Part shown: positions 29,629 through 42,617 of the stretch, one piece after another
Layout of the letters: each line of letters opens with the position of its first letter
Numbering within the stretch: position 1 is the stretch's first letter
Assembly: GCF_023016805.1 (NCBI RefSeq)
Contig: NZ_JALKCH010000001.1
Location: 310,001-374,000, forward strand
Direction of reading: 5' to 3'
DNA length: 64,000 nt
From: Ancylobacter crimeensis
GTDB taxonomy: Bacteria; Pseudomonadota; Alphaproteobacteria; Rhizobiales; Xanthobacteraceae
Translations under genes and position numbers: made by a program
Notes under the pieces: generated by a model
Told to the model about the DNA's origin: nothing
The model's database searches: none
The model's input: the letters and a program-made list of their open reading frames with translations, nothing else

Positions 29629-30987
29629 ATGCAGGTCACCGAACTTTCCGCCGACGGGCTGAAGCGCGAATTCCGCGTTGTGGTCCCCGCCGCCGAACTC
29701 GACGCCAAGGCCAATGCCCGCCTCGCCGAGCTCAAGGACCGCGTCCGCATCAACGGCTTCCGGCCCGGCAAGGTGCCGGTCGCGCATCTGAAGCGCCTCT
29801 ATGGCAAGTCGGTGCTCGCCGAGGTCATCGAGCAGGCCGTCACCGAGGCCAACTCCAAGATCGTCGAGGACAACGGCTTCAAGCTCGCCATGCAGCCCAA
29901 GGTCGAGCTGCCGCAGGACGAAGCCGCGGTGAACGAGATCGTCGACGGCAAGGCCGACCTCGCCTACACCGTGGGTATCGAGGTTCTACCGGCGATCGAG
30001 CTGGGCGATTTCTCGTCCATCTCGCTGGAAAAGCCGGTGCTTGAGGTGGCCGAATCCGAGGTCGACGAGACCATCGAGCGCATCGCCCAGGGCAACCGCC
30101 CCTACGCGCCGAAGGATGGCGCCGTCGAGAATGGCGACCGCGTCACCGTTTCCTTCGTCGGCACCATGGACGGCGAAGTCTTCGAGGGCGGCTCGGCCGA
30201 GAACATTCCGGTCGCGGTCGGTTCGGGGAGCTTCATTCCCGGCTTCGAGGAGCAGCTCATCGGCCTGAAGCAGGGCGAGACCCGCACCGTCAACGTCACC
30301 TTCCCGCCGAACTACGCCGCCGCCAACCTCGCCGGCAAGGACGCCTCCTTCGAGGTGACCGCCGGTCAGGTCGAGGCGCCGGGCGAACTGGCCATCGACG
30401 GCGAATTCGCCAAGAGCCTCGGCCAGGAGAGCCTGGAGAGCCTCAAGGAGCAGGTGCGCGCTCGCCTCGCGCAGGAACACGCCGGTGCCAGCCGCAACAA
30501 GGTGAAGCGCCAGCTTCTCGACGCGCTGGACGGCCTGCACCAGTTCGAGGTGCCGCCGACCCTCGCTGCCCAGGAGTTCGACGGGATCTGGAATTCGGTG
30601 CGCGCCGAGATGGACGCCCAGAAGAAGACCTTCGAGGATGAGGGCACCACCGAGGAGGCCGCCCGCGCCGACTACACCAAGATCGCCGAGCGCCGCGTGC
30701 GCCTCGGGCTGGTGCTGGCCGAGATCGGCGAGAAGAACAACGTCCAGGTCAGCGACGACGAGGTGACTCGCGCCGTCGTGGAGCGCGCCCGCCAGTTCCC
30801 CGGACAGGAACAGCAGGTGTGGGACTATTACCGCCAGAACGCCCAGGCCCTCGCCAGCCTGCGCGCCCCGATCTTCGAGGAGAAGGTCGTGGACTTCCTG
30901 ATCGACCAGGCCAAGGTCACCGAGAAGCCGGTTTCCAAGGAAGAGCTCTACGCGGAAGACGAGGCGGACGAGAAGACCGCCGCCTGA
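29629..30987 (+). CDS. tig: trigger factor
   Basis: A 452-residue ribosome-bound chaperone and peptidyl-prolyl isomerase. The ribosome-binding loop GFRPGKVP is at about residues 43-50, the FKBP-type domain runs from about 155 ([20 protein letters not shown]), and the C-terminal helical arms follow. Its usual neighbour clpP is 3.3 kb away here, separated by three unrelated features. Confidence 0.97.
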   Translation: MQVTELSADGLKREFRVVVPAAELDAKANARLAELKDRVRINGFRPGKVPVAHLKRLYGKSVLAEVIEQAVTEANSKIVEDNGFKLAMQPKVELPQDEAAVNEIVDGKADLAYTVGIEVLPAIELGDFSSISLEKPVLEVAESEVDETIERIAQGNRPYAPKDGAVENGDRVTVSFVGTMDGEVFEGGSAENIPVAVGSGSFIPGFEEQLIGLKQGETRTVNVTFPPNYAAANLAGKDASFEVTAGQVEAPGELAIDGEFAKSLGQESLESLKEQVRARLAQEHAGASRNKVKRQLLDALDGLHQFEVPPTLAAQEFDGIWNSVRAEMDAQKKTFEDEGTTEEAARADYTKIAERRVRLGLVLAEIGEKNNVQVSDDEVTRAVVERARQFPGQEQQVWDYYRQNAQALASLRAPIFEEKVVDFLIDQAKVTEKPVSKEELYAEDEADEKTAA

Positions 30988-31014
30988 GCTGTTGCTTCCC
31001 CTTCCGACAGACGC

Positions 31015-31041
31015 AACGCCCCGCCTCGTGCGGGGCGTTTT
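31015..31041 (+). terminator. intrinsic terminator of tig
   Basis: AACGCCCCGC pairs with GCGGGGCGTT around a 5-base loop, followed by TTGCGTTT, 27 bases after the stop. Confidence 0.85.
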
Positions 31042-31758
31042 GCGTTTGGGGGGTGAGCTCGGCCGCATCGCACTGGCCCCTTCGATACGGGCCGACTTTA
31101 CCCGGAACGATGTCGCCGGTGCGATGTTGCGGCTAGACCCCGATCTCTGAATCGCTGATCTGGATTCTCCCGGAACGTCTTATGATAACAGGTGTTTCTG
31201 GCGATCTGGCGTGCAAAAAAGAACGTCCTTTCGCAAAAAGCCCATGCGCGTTTCCCGGTTTTTGGTCGCTGGCGGAAGAGCGGATGTCCTCATCGTACCG
31301 GTCCGTGACTGTCCGTCTCCGGGCTGCACCGCGCCCGGGTCGGATGCACCGTGGTGCACTGTCGTCTGCCGTCGAAACGCTCCCGATCCTTGCATAAACG
31401 CGCCGGTCGCGAACAGGCTCGTCGTGCCGTTCAGCCGGCGGCCCGGCGCAAGCGCCGCGTTCAACCGTGCCTGTGACCGGCGGATGTGGCGTCAGGAGGA
31501 GCGCTGGCCGGGTGTGCCGGCCTTGATGAGGGAGCGTTGCCCTGTCGCCCCGCGTTCCGCGATCGCTGGCCAAGGCTGCATCGGGTGAAGGCGCGGGGTT
31601 CCGTGCATCGTGACCGACGCCGATTCCGGCCGAGCACGCGGGCGGCGTCTCCCATCGGCCGTGAAGAGGAGTGGGGTCGTCGAGATGGTCGTCATATGGT
31701 CGTCACCCGCTCGTGCCACCAGCGGCGCCTTCCGCCGTCCAGCCCCGGAGCAACCCCG
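31042..31758. other. intergenic stretch after tig, no gene recognised
   Basis: About 717 bases with short open frames of Arg/Pro/Ser-rich composition on both strands and no recognisable domain. It contains a locally AT-richer patch around 31140-31260. The start of the GNAT gene is placed at 31759 on homology-like grounds, not on a clear ribosome site. Confidence 0.5.
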
Positions 31759-32199
31759 ATGCCCCTTTCCATACGAACCGCAACGGCCGCCGACGAAACT
31801 GCCGTCGCCGCGCTGTGGCGCGGCTGCGGGCTGGTGGCGAGCTATAACGACCCGGTGGCCGATTTCCGCTTCGCCTGCGCGGGCGCCTGTTCCGACGTGC
31901 TGGTGGGCGAGGCGGCGGGGCGCGTCGTCGGCAGCGTCATGGTGGGCCATGACGGGCATCGCGGCTGGCTCTACTACGTCGCCGCGGCGCCGGAGGCGCG
32001 CGGGCAGGGTGTCGGACGCGCCATGGTGCGCGCGGGCGAGGCGTGGCTGAAGGCGCGCGAGGTGGTCAAGGTGCAGCTTCTCGTCCGCGAGACCAATACC
32101 GCCGTGGTCGGGTTCTATGAATCGCTCGGCTTTGCGGTCGCGCCGCGGGTGGTGATGAGCCGGTGGCTGGAGGAACCCGCTGGCGCTATGGCTCCCTGA
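31759..32199 (+). CDS. GNAT-family N-acetyltransferase
   Basis: A 146-residue single-domain acetyltransferase. IRTATAADETAVAALW opens the fold, and YYVAAAPEARGQGVGRAMV carries the acetyl-CoA pyrophosphate-binding R/Q-x-x-G-x-G/A motif; the end LLVRETNTAVVGFYESLGF resembles YpeA/RimI-type proteins. The acceptor is unknown. The 8-bp tandem repeat array lies 240 bases downstream. Confidence 0.85.
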   Translation: MPLSIRTATAADETAVAALWRGCGLVASYNDPVADFRFACAGACSDVLVGEAAGRVVGSVMVGHDGHRGWLYYVAAAPEARGQGVGRAMVRAGEAWLKAREVVKVQLLVRETNTAVVGFYESLGFAVAPRVVMSRWLEEPAGAMAP

Positions 32200-32436
32200 T
32201 CCGGTGCCCGCCCGGCTGCCGGCGCCGAGCGAGCATAGGTCGCCGTTTTCATCCGCGTCGGGCTTGTCTCATCCGCGTCTGCCTCGGCGCCGGTTCAGGG
32301 ACGCGAGCGGCCATGCACGGCGCGGAATGGCACGGCACGCGGGACAAGACGGCGTCTGGACTGAGGCGGGCTGTCGAAGCGCACGATCCGGGCCTTCATT
32401 CGGGCCTTGCGATGCGCGTCGGCCGGGATGACGCGC

Positions 32437-32516
32437 GGCGGGCAGGCGGGCAGGCGGGCAGGCGGGCAGGCGGGCAGGCGGGCAGGCGGGCAGGCGGGCA
32501 GGCGGGCAGGCGGGCA
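32437..32516 (+). repeat. ten perfect tandem copies of GGCGGGCA
   Basis: Exactly ten copies of an 8-bp unit without a single change occupy 80 bases, starting 11 bases downstream of the stop of the minus-strand nucleotidyltransferase/HAD gene and 240 bases after the GNAT gene. On the minus strand it would be transcribed as repeated UGCCCGCC. The perfect state implies recent expansion by slippage. Because 8 is not a multiple of 3, any frame crossing it would be phase-variable, but no convincing gene does so. Confidence 0.95.
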
Positions 32517-32527
32517 GGGCCCCTGTC

Positions 32528-33793
<1,266 letters not shown>

Positions 33794-34293
33794 CAGGCTC
33801 TCCGGCATCAGGTTCGGTGGGCTGGGCACTTTGGAAGGCGGACAGGCAAGCATGAGGCTGTAGCAAGCCCATGGGGCCGGCGGAAGGCGCACGGGAAAAA
33901 GGCGCGGCACCGTGTCCAACGGGAGACGCCCCTTCGGTAAGGGCGATGCATTCATCTTTCTTCAACCGCGCGCCGGCATTGCTGCGCGTGACTCTGTTGC
34001 CCGTGCGTCTGTCGCCGGCGAGCCTTGCGCAACCGCGCCGCAATGCCGACATTGTGGCGGCATGCGCGGTGCCGGCTCATCCGGCGCCGCCGCGTGCGGG
34101 AAGGGCGGCTCGCCGGGCCGTCCGTTCGACACCGCGTCCCGTCCGCCCCGGGACGCCCTTTCCCACAGGCCGCGCCGTCATGCGGCGAGACTGCGGGAGA
34201 GCGGAGCTTCGGGCTGGCCGGGACACGCTTTCCCACTATGGTGGGCACGGGATATGGATTCGCGGGCGACCCTTCCGCCGGCCCGCCGAGGAT
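33794..34293. other. divergent control region before clpP
   Basis: About 500 bases between two divergent starts. The frame of clpP stays open upstream, but ClpP homology begins at 34294. A short palindrome CCCAC-TATG-GTGGG (34232-34245) lies 48 bases before clpP. I found no clear heat-shock promoter here. Confidence 0.4.
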
Positions 34294-34935
34294 ATGACGA
34301 TGCGTGACCCGATCGATACCTACATGAATTATCTCGTTCCCATGGTGGTCGAGCAGACCAACCGCGGCGAACGTTCCTACGACATTTATTCGAGGCTTCT
34401 GAAAGAGCGCATCATCTTCCTGACCGGGCCGGTCGAGGACGGCATGGCGACCCTCATGGTCGCGCAGCTCCTCTTTCTCGAGGCGGAGAACCCGAAGAAG
34501 GAAATCTCGATGTACATCAACTCCCCGGGCGGGGTGGTGACGTCGGGCCTCGCGATCTACGACACCATGCAGTTCATCAAGCCGGCGGTGTCCACGCTCT
34601 GCATCGGGCAGGCGGCGTCGATGGGCTCGCTGCTGCTGACCGCGGGCGAGAAGGACATGCGCTTCGCGCTGCCCAACGCGCGAATCATGGTGCATCAGCC
34701 GTCCGGCGGCTATCAGGGCCAGGTCACCGACATCCTGATCCACGCCAAGGAGGTCGAGAGCCTGAAGCGCCGGCTGAATGAAATCTATGTGAAGCACACC
34801 GGCCAGGACCTGAAGGCGGTGGAAGACGCGCTCGAGCGCGACAACTTCATGACCGCGGATGCCGCCAAGGCGTTCGGCCTGATCGACAACGTGATCGAGA
34901 AGCGGCCGGAAGACGTGGCGGCGGCCAAGTCCTGA
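34294..34935 (+). CDS. clpP: ATP-dependent Clp protease proteolytic subunit
   Basis: A 213-residue serine protease that forms the 14-mer chamber fed by ClpX or ClpA. The catalytic triad is Ser109 (GQAASMGS), His134 (MVHQPSGG) and Asp183 (ERDNFM). The N-terminal propeptide region is short. Two ATGs, 34294 and 34300, are both possible. clpX follows after a 577-base gap. Confidence 0.97.
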   Translation: MTMRDPIDTYMNYLVPMVVEQTNRGERSYDIYSRLLKERIIFLTGPVEDGMATLMVAQLLFLEAENPKKEISMYINSPGGVVTSGLAIYDTMQFIKPAVSTLCIGQAASMGSLLLTAGEKDMRFALPNARIMVHQPSGGYQGQVTDILIHAKEVESLKRRLNEIYVKHTGQDLKAVEDALERDNFMTADAAKAFGLIDNVIEKRPEDVAAAKS

Positions 34936-35512
34936 GGCGGACGCCTGAATCTCGCGCCAAAAGCCTTGCGCCGCACGCGGTTCTGCCGGACATGCGGACC
35001 GCGGCGGCGCGGGACTGCGCGTAGGACGGCGGATGCGACGGCCTGGACCGGAAGGCCGGTCGACGCGCTGCGGCCGGGCCGGCGACGTCGCCATGCGCGC
35101 CATGAGCGGCTGATCGTCACGTGAGGCCGGGCGGCGCGTGTTTCGAAAGCCACGCGCCATGCCTATATCGACGTCACGGTCGCGCGATGTGCGCCATGCA
35201 CTTGCGTGCATCGCGGTATCGCGCTTGCATGACACCACCTGAAAGTTTCGGCAGGAGGTGTGACAGGGTGTTGACAGGGCTGATTCTTACCCGTGCAGGG
35301 AAGGCCAGCCCGCTTGATCGAGCCGGTGAAGCCATGCTTGGCTAGCATCGGCTGCCGGATCGGGCACGGTTCGACCCCCGGTCGCTGCCTCCTGACAGCC
35401 CCGGTTGTCGCGTCACTCCCCTGTTCCGGGGGCCCCGCGGCGGCCTGCGAACGGAGAGGCGGACACGGATGCGGCTGGCGCATCCGGACCCGCCGAGCGG
35501 ACGGAGAGACGC
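34936..35512 (+). other. clpP-clpX intergenic region with a possible clpX promoter
   Basis: 577 bases without a recognisable gene. TTGACA at 35271-35276 is a perfect -35 box but the -10 at 17 bases (TGCAGG) is poor. The sequence TGACAGGG is repeated 11 bases apart at 35261 and 35272. The long gap suggests that clpX has its own promoter here. Confidence 0.35.
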
Positions 35513-36781
<1,269 letters not shown>

Positions 36782-37273
36782 GGGCGGCGACCCCACCCCA
36801 ACGGCCGGGCACCCGTGTCCGGCCGCCTCATTCCCATGGGAGCAGGGCAGCCGGGGGCGGAGCGACCTGTCCGCCGGCATGGCCCGGCGTCGCGGCAGCG
36901 CCCGCTATTCCGCGCGCGGCGATCGCCGGTCTTTGCCCGGCGCTCCGCGTGTCGGGGGCATGAGCGCCCTCGCAGGGCGGGGCATCGCCCGGATCGCGCC
37001 CGCGTTTCCTTCCAGCCTTTTCCTGCCTGCGCGCCCTGCCACGCCTGCGCAGGCCCCCGGCGCCGCCTCCCGCCCCGCTCTTGACGGGCTGGCACGCGGT
37101 TCCCATCTCAGCGTCAACCCCCGGTCCAAGACCGTATCGACGTGCCCGAAGTGGGCTCCCCCGCTCAAGCACCCAGATCAGGTTCCGCGACCCGGCCGTA
37201 ATGCGGCCAGGACGGGCGATGCCGCGTGCCCCGCGGCTCCCGCCCCCCTGACGCCAACCGAAAGGAAAGAGCC
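36782..37273 (+). other. clpX-lon intergenic region
   Basis: 492 bases with no convincing gene. A hairpin CGGCCGG/CCGGCCG (36802-36825, no U run) just after clpX may be a terminator. A heat-shock promoter is annotated near the right end. Confidence 0.5.
37080..37108 (+). promoter_or_regulatory. sigma-32 (RpoH) heat-shock promoter of lon
   Basis: CTTGAC, a 16-base spacer and CCCATCT match the heat-shock consensus (CTTGAA-N13-17-CCCATNT) with a single change in the -35 box. It lies about 165 bases before the lon start. Confidence 0.6.
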
Positions 37274-39718
<2,445 letters not shown>

Positions 39719-39741
39719 GCTTCGATTCGAACGCCTAAATT

Positions 39742-39769
39742 GCGGGCGGTCCCGAAAGGGGCCGCCCGC
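39742..39769 (+). terminator. hairpin terminator after lon
   Basis: A 12-bp stem (GCGGGCGGTCCC with GGGGCCGCCCGC, one G-T pair) capped by a GAAA tetraloop, 23 bases after lon. The following T content is weak (GGTGCTTTGG). Confidence 0.65.
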
Positions 39770-39923
39770 GGTGCTTTGGTAGTGCGATTCGGGGAGAAAT
39801 CGTGCATTGGCGCGGGTTTTCGCAGGGTTGTGCTTGCAATCGCCGCATTTTGCGGGAAGCTTCCGCGCCATCACCGGGGCAACCCGGCGACGATTCTTGT
39901 GCAATCAAGGAAGGACCGGTCTC

Positions 39924-40202
39924 ATGACCACGAAGAACGAACTCGTCGCGACGGTCGCGGAGCAGGCGAAGCTGACCAAGGCGGCCGCCCAGGCTGCGGT
40001 CGACGCCACCTTCGACGCCATCGCGGCCTCGCTCAAGGCCGGCGAAGAGGTGAAGCTCATCGGTTTCGGCAGCTTCTCCGTCGTGACCCGCGCTGCGCGC
40101 GAGGGCCGCAACCCGCGCACCGGCAACCCGGTCAAGATCGAAGCCTCCAAGGCTCCGAAGTTCACGCCCGGCAAGGGCCTGAAGGACATCGTCAACGGCT
40201 GA
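39924..40202 (+). CDS. hupB: DNA-binding protein HU
   Basis: A 92-residue HU-family nucleoid protein. KNELVATVAEQA begins the dimerisation helices, GFGSFSVVTRAAREGRNPRTG is the family signature leading into the DNA-binding arms, and the C-terminus KFTPGKGLKDIVNG is typical. It follows lon, as in most proteobacteria. ATG 39924 is chosen; AAGGA lies upstream. Confidence 0.95.
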   Translation: MTTKNELVATVAEQAKLTKAAAQAAVDATFDAIAASLKAGEEVKLIGFGSFSVVTRAAREGRNPRTGNPVKIEASKAPKFTPGKGLKDIVNG

Positions 40203-40216
40203 TGCCGTGACGCCTC

Positions 40217-40258
40217 AGACGTCCCGGCTCCGCGCAGAGTCCGCGGCCGGGCGTCTGG
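40217..40258 (+). terminator. possible terminator hairpin after hupB
   Basis: CAGACG(T)CCCGGC pairs with GCCGGGCGTCTG, one bulged base, starting 15 bases after hupB. No U run follows. Confidence 0.45.
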
Positions 40259-40479
40259 ATCTCCGGTTCAGGCGTCGTCGTGCGTCTCGGTACGGCGGGA
40301 CATCCCGCGGCTGCCGGCGCATGGCCCCCCGATCCCGAATCTGCGCCGGGCGTCGCTCGCCATGGCGGCCGCCGGCGCCGGCCACGAGCGCTCCCGTTTT
40401 CCAGATCGTTCTTCTGCCTTGCTCTGGCAGGCCGCTGGTGATTAAAGGCGGTCCGAGCATTACGGCGACGCAATGCGAA

Positions 40480-40555
40480 GGGCGGTTAGCTCAGTTGGTA
40501 GAGCATCTCGTTTACACCGAGAGGGTCGGCGGTTCGAGCCCGTCACCGCCCACCA
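40480..40555 (+). tRNA. tRNA-Val (anticodon UAC)
   Basis: A 76-nt tRNA: acceptor GGGCGGT/ACCGCCC, D arm TAGCTCAGTTGGTAGAGCA, anticodon stem TCTCG/CGAGA enclosing TTTACAC (anticodon TAC), T arm GGTTCGAGCC and an encoded CCA. Confidence 0.96.
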
Positions 40556-40663
40556 TGTCTTCTAAATCGCAGCAATGATTTAGCCGGTGAACGATTGGGG
40601 TTCGCCGAATCTCGCCGAAGAAGCCGCTCAAGGCTAGATCGGCCCCCGAAACGACAAAACGAC

Positions 40664-40694
40664 AAAAAAAAGCGGCGATGTGATGGATCGCCGC
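40664..40694 (-). terminator. intrinsic terminator on the minus strand with no obvious gene
   Basis: On the minus strand GCGGCGAT and ATCGCCGC form a perfect 8-bp stem with a 7-base loop, followed directly by eight T residues. This is a textbook terminator, but no minus-strand gene ends just before it. Confidence 0.8.
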
Positions 40695-40998
40695 GATCGA
40701 GGGCCGGACGGCAGGCACCTGCCAGAGCATCGGCATCGGACAGTCGCCGGGGCGCTCGCTGATCCGCCACAGCAGCCCCTGAAACGAGCCCCACAGGTCC
40801 GCGGCGAAGGGCGGGAAGATGCCGATGTCGCGGCCGTGCGCTGGTGCGGATCGGTTCTGCATCACGCCCCTCGCCACAGCGAGGCCATGAGGGCATGACG
40901 CGTGGGGTGATCTCTCGAACGACGCTCGCGGGGCTGCCTATGTGGCGCCGATCCTCTATGGCGTCGAGGAGCCCTACGTCGGTCAGCTTGCGATGGCG

Positions 40999-41011
40999 GT
41001 CACCGCCCACC
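40999..41011 (+). repeat. 13-bp direct repeat of the tRNA-Val 3' end
   Basis: GTCACCGCCCACC is identical to bases 40542-40554 of the tRNA-Val gene, 457 bp away in the same orientation. Duplication of a tRNA 3' end is what integration of a mobile element leaves behind, though a chance match is possible. Confidence 0.4.
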
Positions 41012-41172
41012 GATTCAACGCGATCTGCAAGACGGTGCGGATGCCTCGCCGCATGCCTTGTTACCTTTTGCCAGGGATACGCGGCAGCTGGGACGCGGAA
41101 AGTTACGGTTAGACGCGTTGCATTACCGGCGATGGGATGGCGTATTCGTCGCGCTCCTCGGGAGGGTGCGCC

Positions 41173-41250
41173 ATGAAAATGTACCTGGCGGGACTGATCA
41201 CCGCCTATCTGCCGGCCCTCATTACCTTCGCGGTGATGAGCTTCTTGTGA
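41173..41250 (+). CDS. 25-residue hydrophobic micro-protein
   Basis: A short frame, MKMYLAGLITAYLPALITF and five further residues, predicted as one membrane-spanning helix with a Lys near the N-terminus. GGGAGGG lies a good distance before the ATG, stronger than most ribosome sites in this window. It is not a recognised family. It lies in the gene-poor patch after tRNA-Val, with no clear operon partner. It could be a membrane-active regulator or toxin-like peptide; the function is unknown. Confidence 0.5.
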   Translation: MKMYLAGLITAYLPALITFAVMSFL

Positions 41251-41794
41251 CGGGCTGAGCCCTGGTCCGCCTCACGCCCTTGGAGCGTCCGCCTATCTCA
41301 GGAGCTGTCGGTGGCCGTCAAAGGTGGGCGGCCGCGGGCGGGGTGAGGGTGTCGAGCGCGGGCGGCCCGGAAATTCGAGGCCGACGCGCCGGAAGCCATC
41401 GCGCGAGCTTTTCCGCGCTTGATGGCCGGTGGGCCACAACGTGCTCCCCATTCCCGACCATGTCGACCGCAACGACCGAGAACGGCGCGTGCTGGCGTGT
41501 CGAGGCGCGGGGGATCATCGCCACGTCCGGCCCGGGATCCCCGGGAACCTTCCGTCGATCGTGACCCCTTTCTGCGCATGCGAGACCGGCGCGCCGCCAT
41601 CGGCGCTTGCAATGGCCGGCCCCAGGCCGGTGGAACACCGGATGCACGATGCACCGCAGGCTCAACCTGCCGGCGGCGCGCGGGTCACGCGCATCTCCGG
41701 CTTCGCGGGGCGCTTTGCGGCCGGTAACGCGATCACCAATGAGAGAGCCTCGCTCCCGCCGTAGCGGCGGCGCACCTTCATAGCGGCCGTGCGG
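41251..41794. other. intergenic stretch, nothing recognised
   Basis: 544 bases between the micro-ORF and the end of the secreted-protein gene. Open frames are Arg/Pro/Ala-rich with no domain, membrane segment or signal peptide. No repeat or strong hairpin stood out. Confidence 0.5.
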
Positions 41795-42238
41795 TCATCG
41801 CACTGCCGGCGTGCAGACGACCTGCGCCTCGGTCGCACCGCTTTTCGGCATCTCGCGGACATAGCAAACGCTCATCTCGCCAGTGTCCTGATTGACCCGG
41901 AAGACGCCGGTCTCGCTGGAATAGTTGGTCGTGACCAGGCGGAATCGGGCGAGCTTGGCTTGCGCGGCGGCGCTGGCGTCCCGCGGAAAGCAGCGCGTCA
42001 CACCGACGAGGCTGCCATCGGGACGTTCGAACTGGCACGCGGAAACCTCCCCGGTGGCGGTATTCACCGAATAGAGCCGGTTGGCCTGTGTCGACGGAGG
42101 GGCTGCGAAGTCGAAGCTGGAAGGCTGGTCGCCCGCGGTCTGTGCGTCAGCCTGCGTCAGCATCGCAGATACGACAAGCGCGGCACTCATCAGCATCGTC
42201 CGGGTCATGCGGGCAGGACGTCGTATCGAACGGGTCAT
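41795..42238 (-). CDS. secreted hypothetical protein with two internal Cys-containing repeats
   Basis: A 147-residue protein with a signal peptide (basic head, then TMLMSAALVVSAMLTQADA, cleavage expected after ADA). The mature part has two copies of a roughly 32-residue unit: LYSVNTATGEVSACQFE...RCFP and VFRVNQDTGEMSVCYVR...VCTP. Each carries VN-x-x-TGE and two Cys, suggesting one disulfide per unit in the periplasm. ATG 42238 is preferred because GGAG lies six bases upstream; an earlier in-frame ATG (42250) overlaps that site. The family is not recognised, and the gene stands alone. Confidence 0.75.
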   Translation of the reverse strand: MTRSIRRPARMTRTMLMSAALVVSAMLTQADAQTAGDQPSSFDFAAPPSTQANRLYSVNTATGEVSACQFERPDGSLVGVTRCFPRDASAAAQAKLARFRLVTTNYSSETGVFRVNQDTGEMSVCYVREMPKSGATEAQVVCTPAVR

Positions 42239-42617
42239 CGGTAACTCCATTGAATAACTTGTGCACAGGCTCGGCGCGCGTCCTTAGCATGAAGCGACAG
42301 GTCACGTTGCCGGGGATAGCACATGGGAAGGTGTGCTGCTCTCGCCTCGTTGCCGGCGCCGCGGTCTCGTCAGCCGCGGCATCCGGATGGTCGCGCCCGG
42401 TTTCGTGCTCCCGCCGATCCGCTCTTCGGCCTCCCGTAACGGTGTCTCTTGAAACGAAGGAGGCATGGATATCTGGCTGAAGGCTGCGACAGTGCCGCAC
42501 GTGCCGGGGAGCAAAGGGCGTGCCGAACGGCCGAAGACGTCATAAGGGAGCAGGGTCCCTTCCCGTGGACGGGATGCGATAGTCCGTGCAGTGTTTCCGA
42601 TTGGAGATCATCCAGGA
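42239..42617. other. divergent intergenic region before ndh
   Basis: About 380 bases between the secreted-protein gene and the NADH dehydrogenase gene, presumably with promoters for both. I could not identify reliable promoter elements. Confidence 0.4.

Larger units (their letters stand above)
40556..41172. other. gene-poor patch downstream of tRNA-Val, possible remnant of an integrated element
   Basis: 617 bases with no recognised gene. It has a minus-strand terminator with no gene to terminate and ends a segment flanked by a 13-bp repeat of the tRNA 3' end (both annotated separately). One plus-strand frame around 40900-41110 (containing AAYVAPILYGVEEPYVG) reads less like noise than its neighbours but has a stop just upstream and no start codon, so it may be a gene fragment. 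Confidence 0.45.

Noticed and set aside
32437-32516. CRISPR-like repeat
   Set aside because: The units are 8 bp, directly adjacent and without spacers; it is a simple tandem repeat.
34207-34238. Heat-shock promoter before clpP (CTTCGG...CCCACTA)
   Set aside because: The -35 core differs (CTTC) and the spacer is 19 bases, outside the usual range.
40512-40877. Minus-strand frame ending in a GDGLEPPTLSV-like sequence
   Set aside because: The end is the antisense of tRNA-Val, a known false-gene signature, and it reads through a strong terminator.
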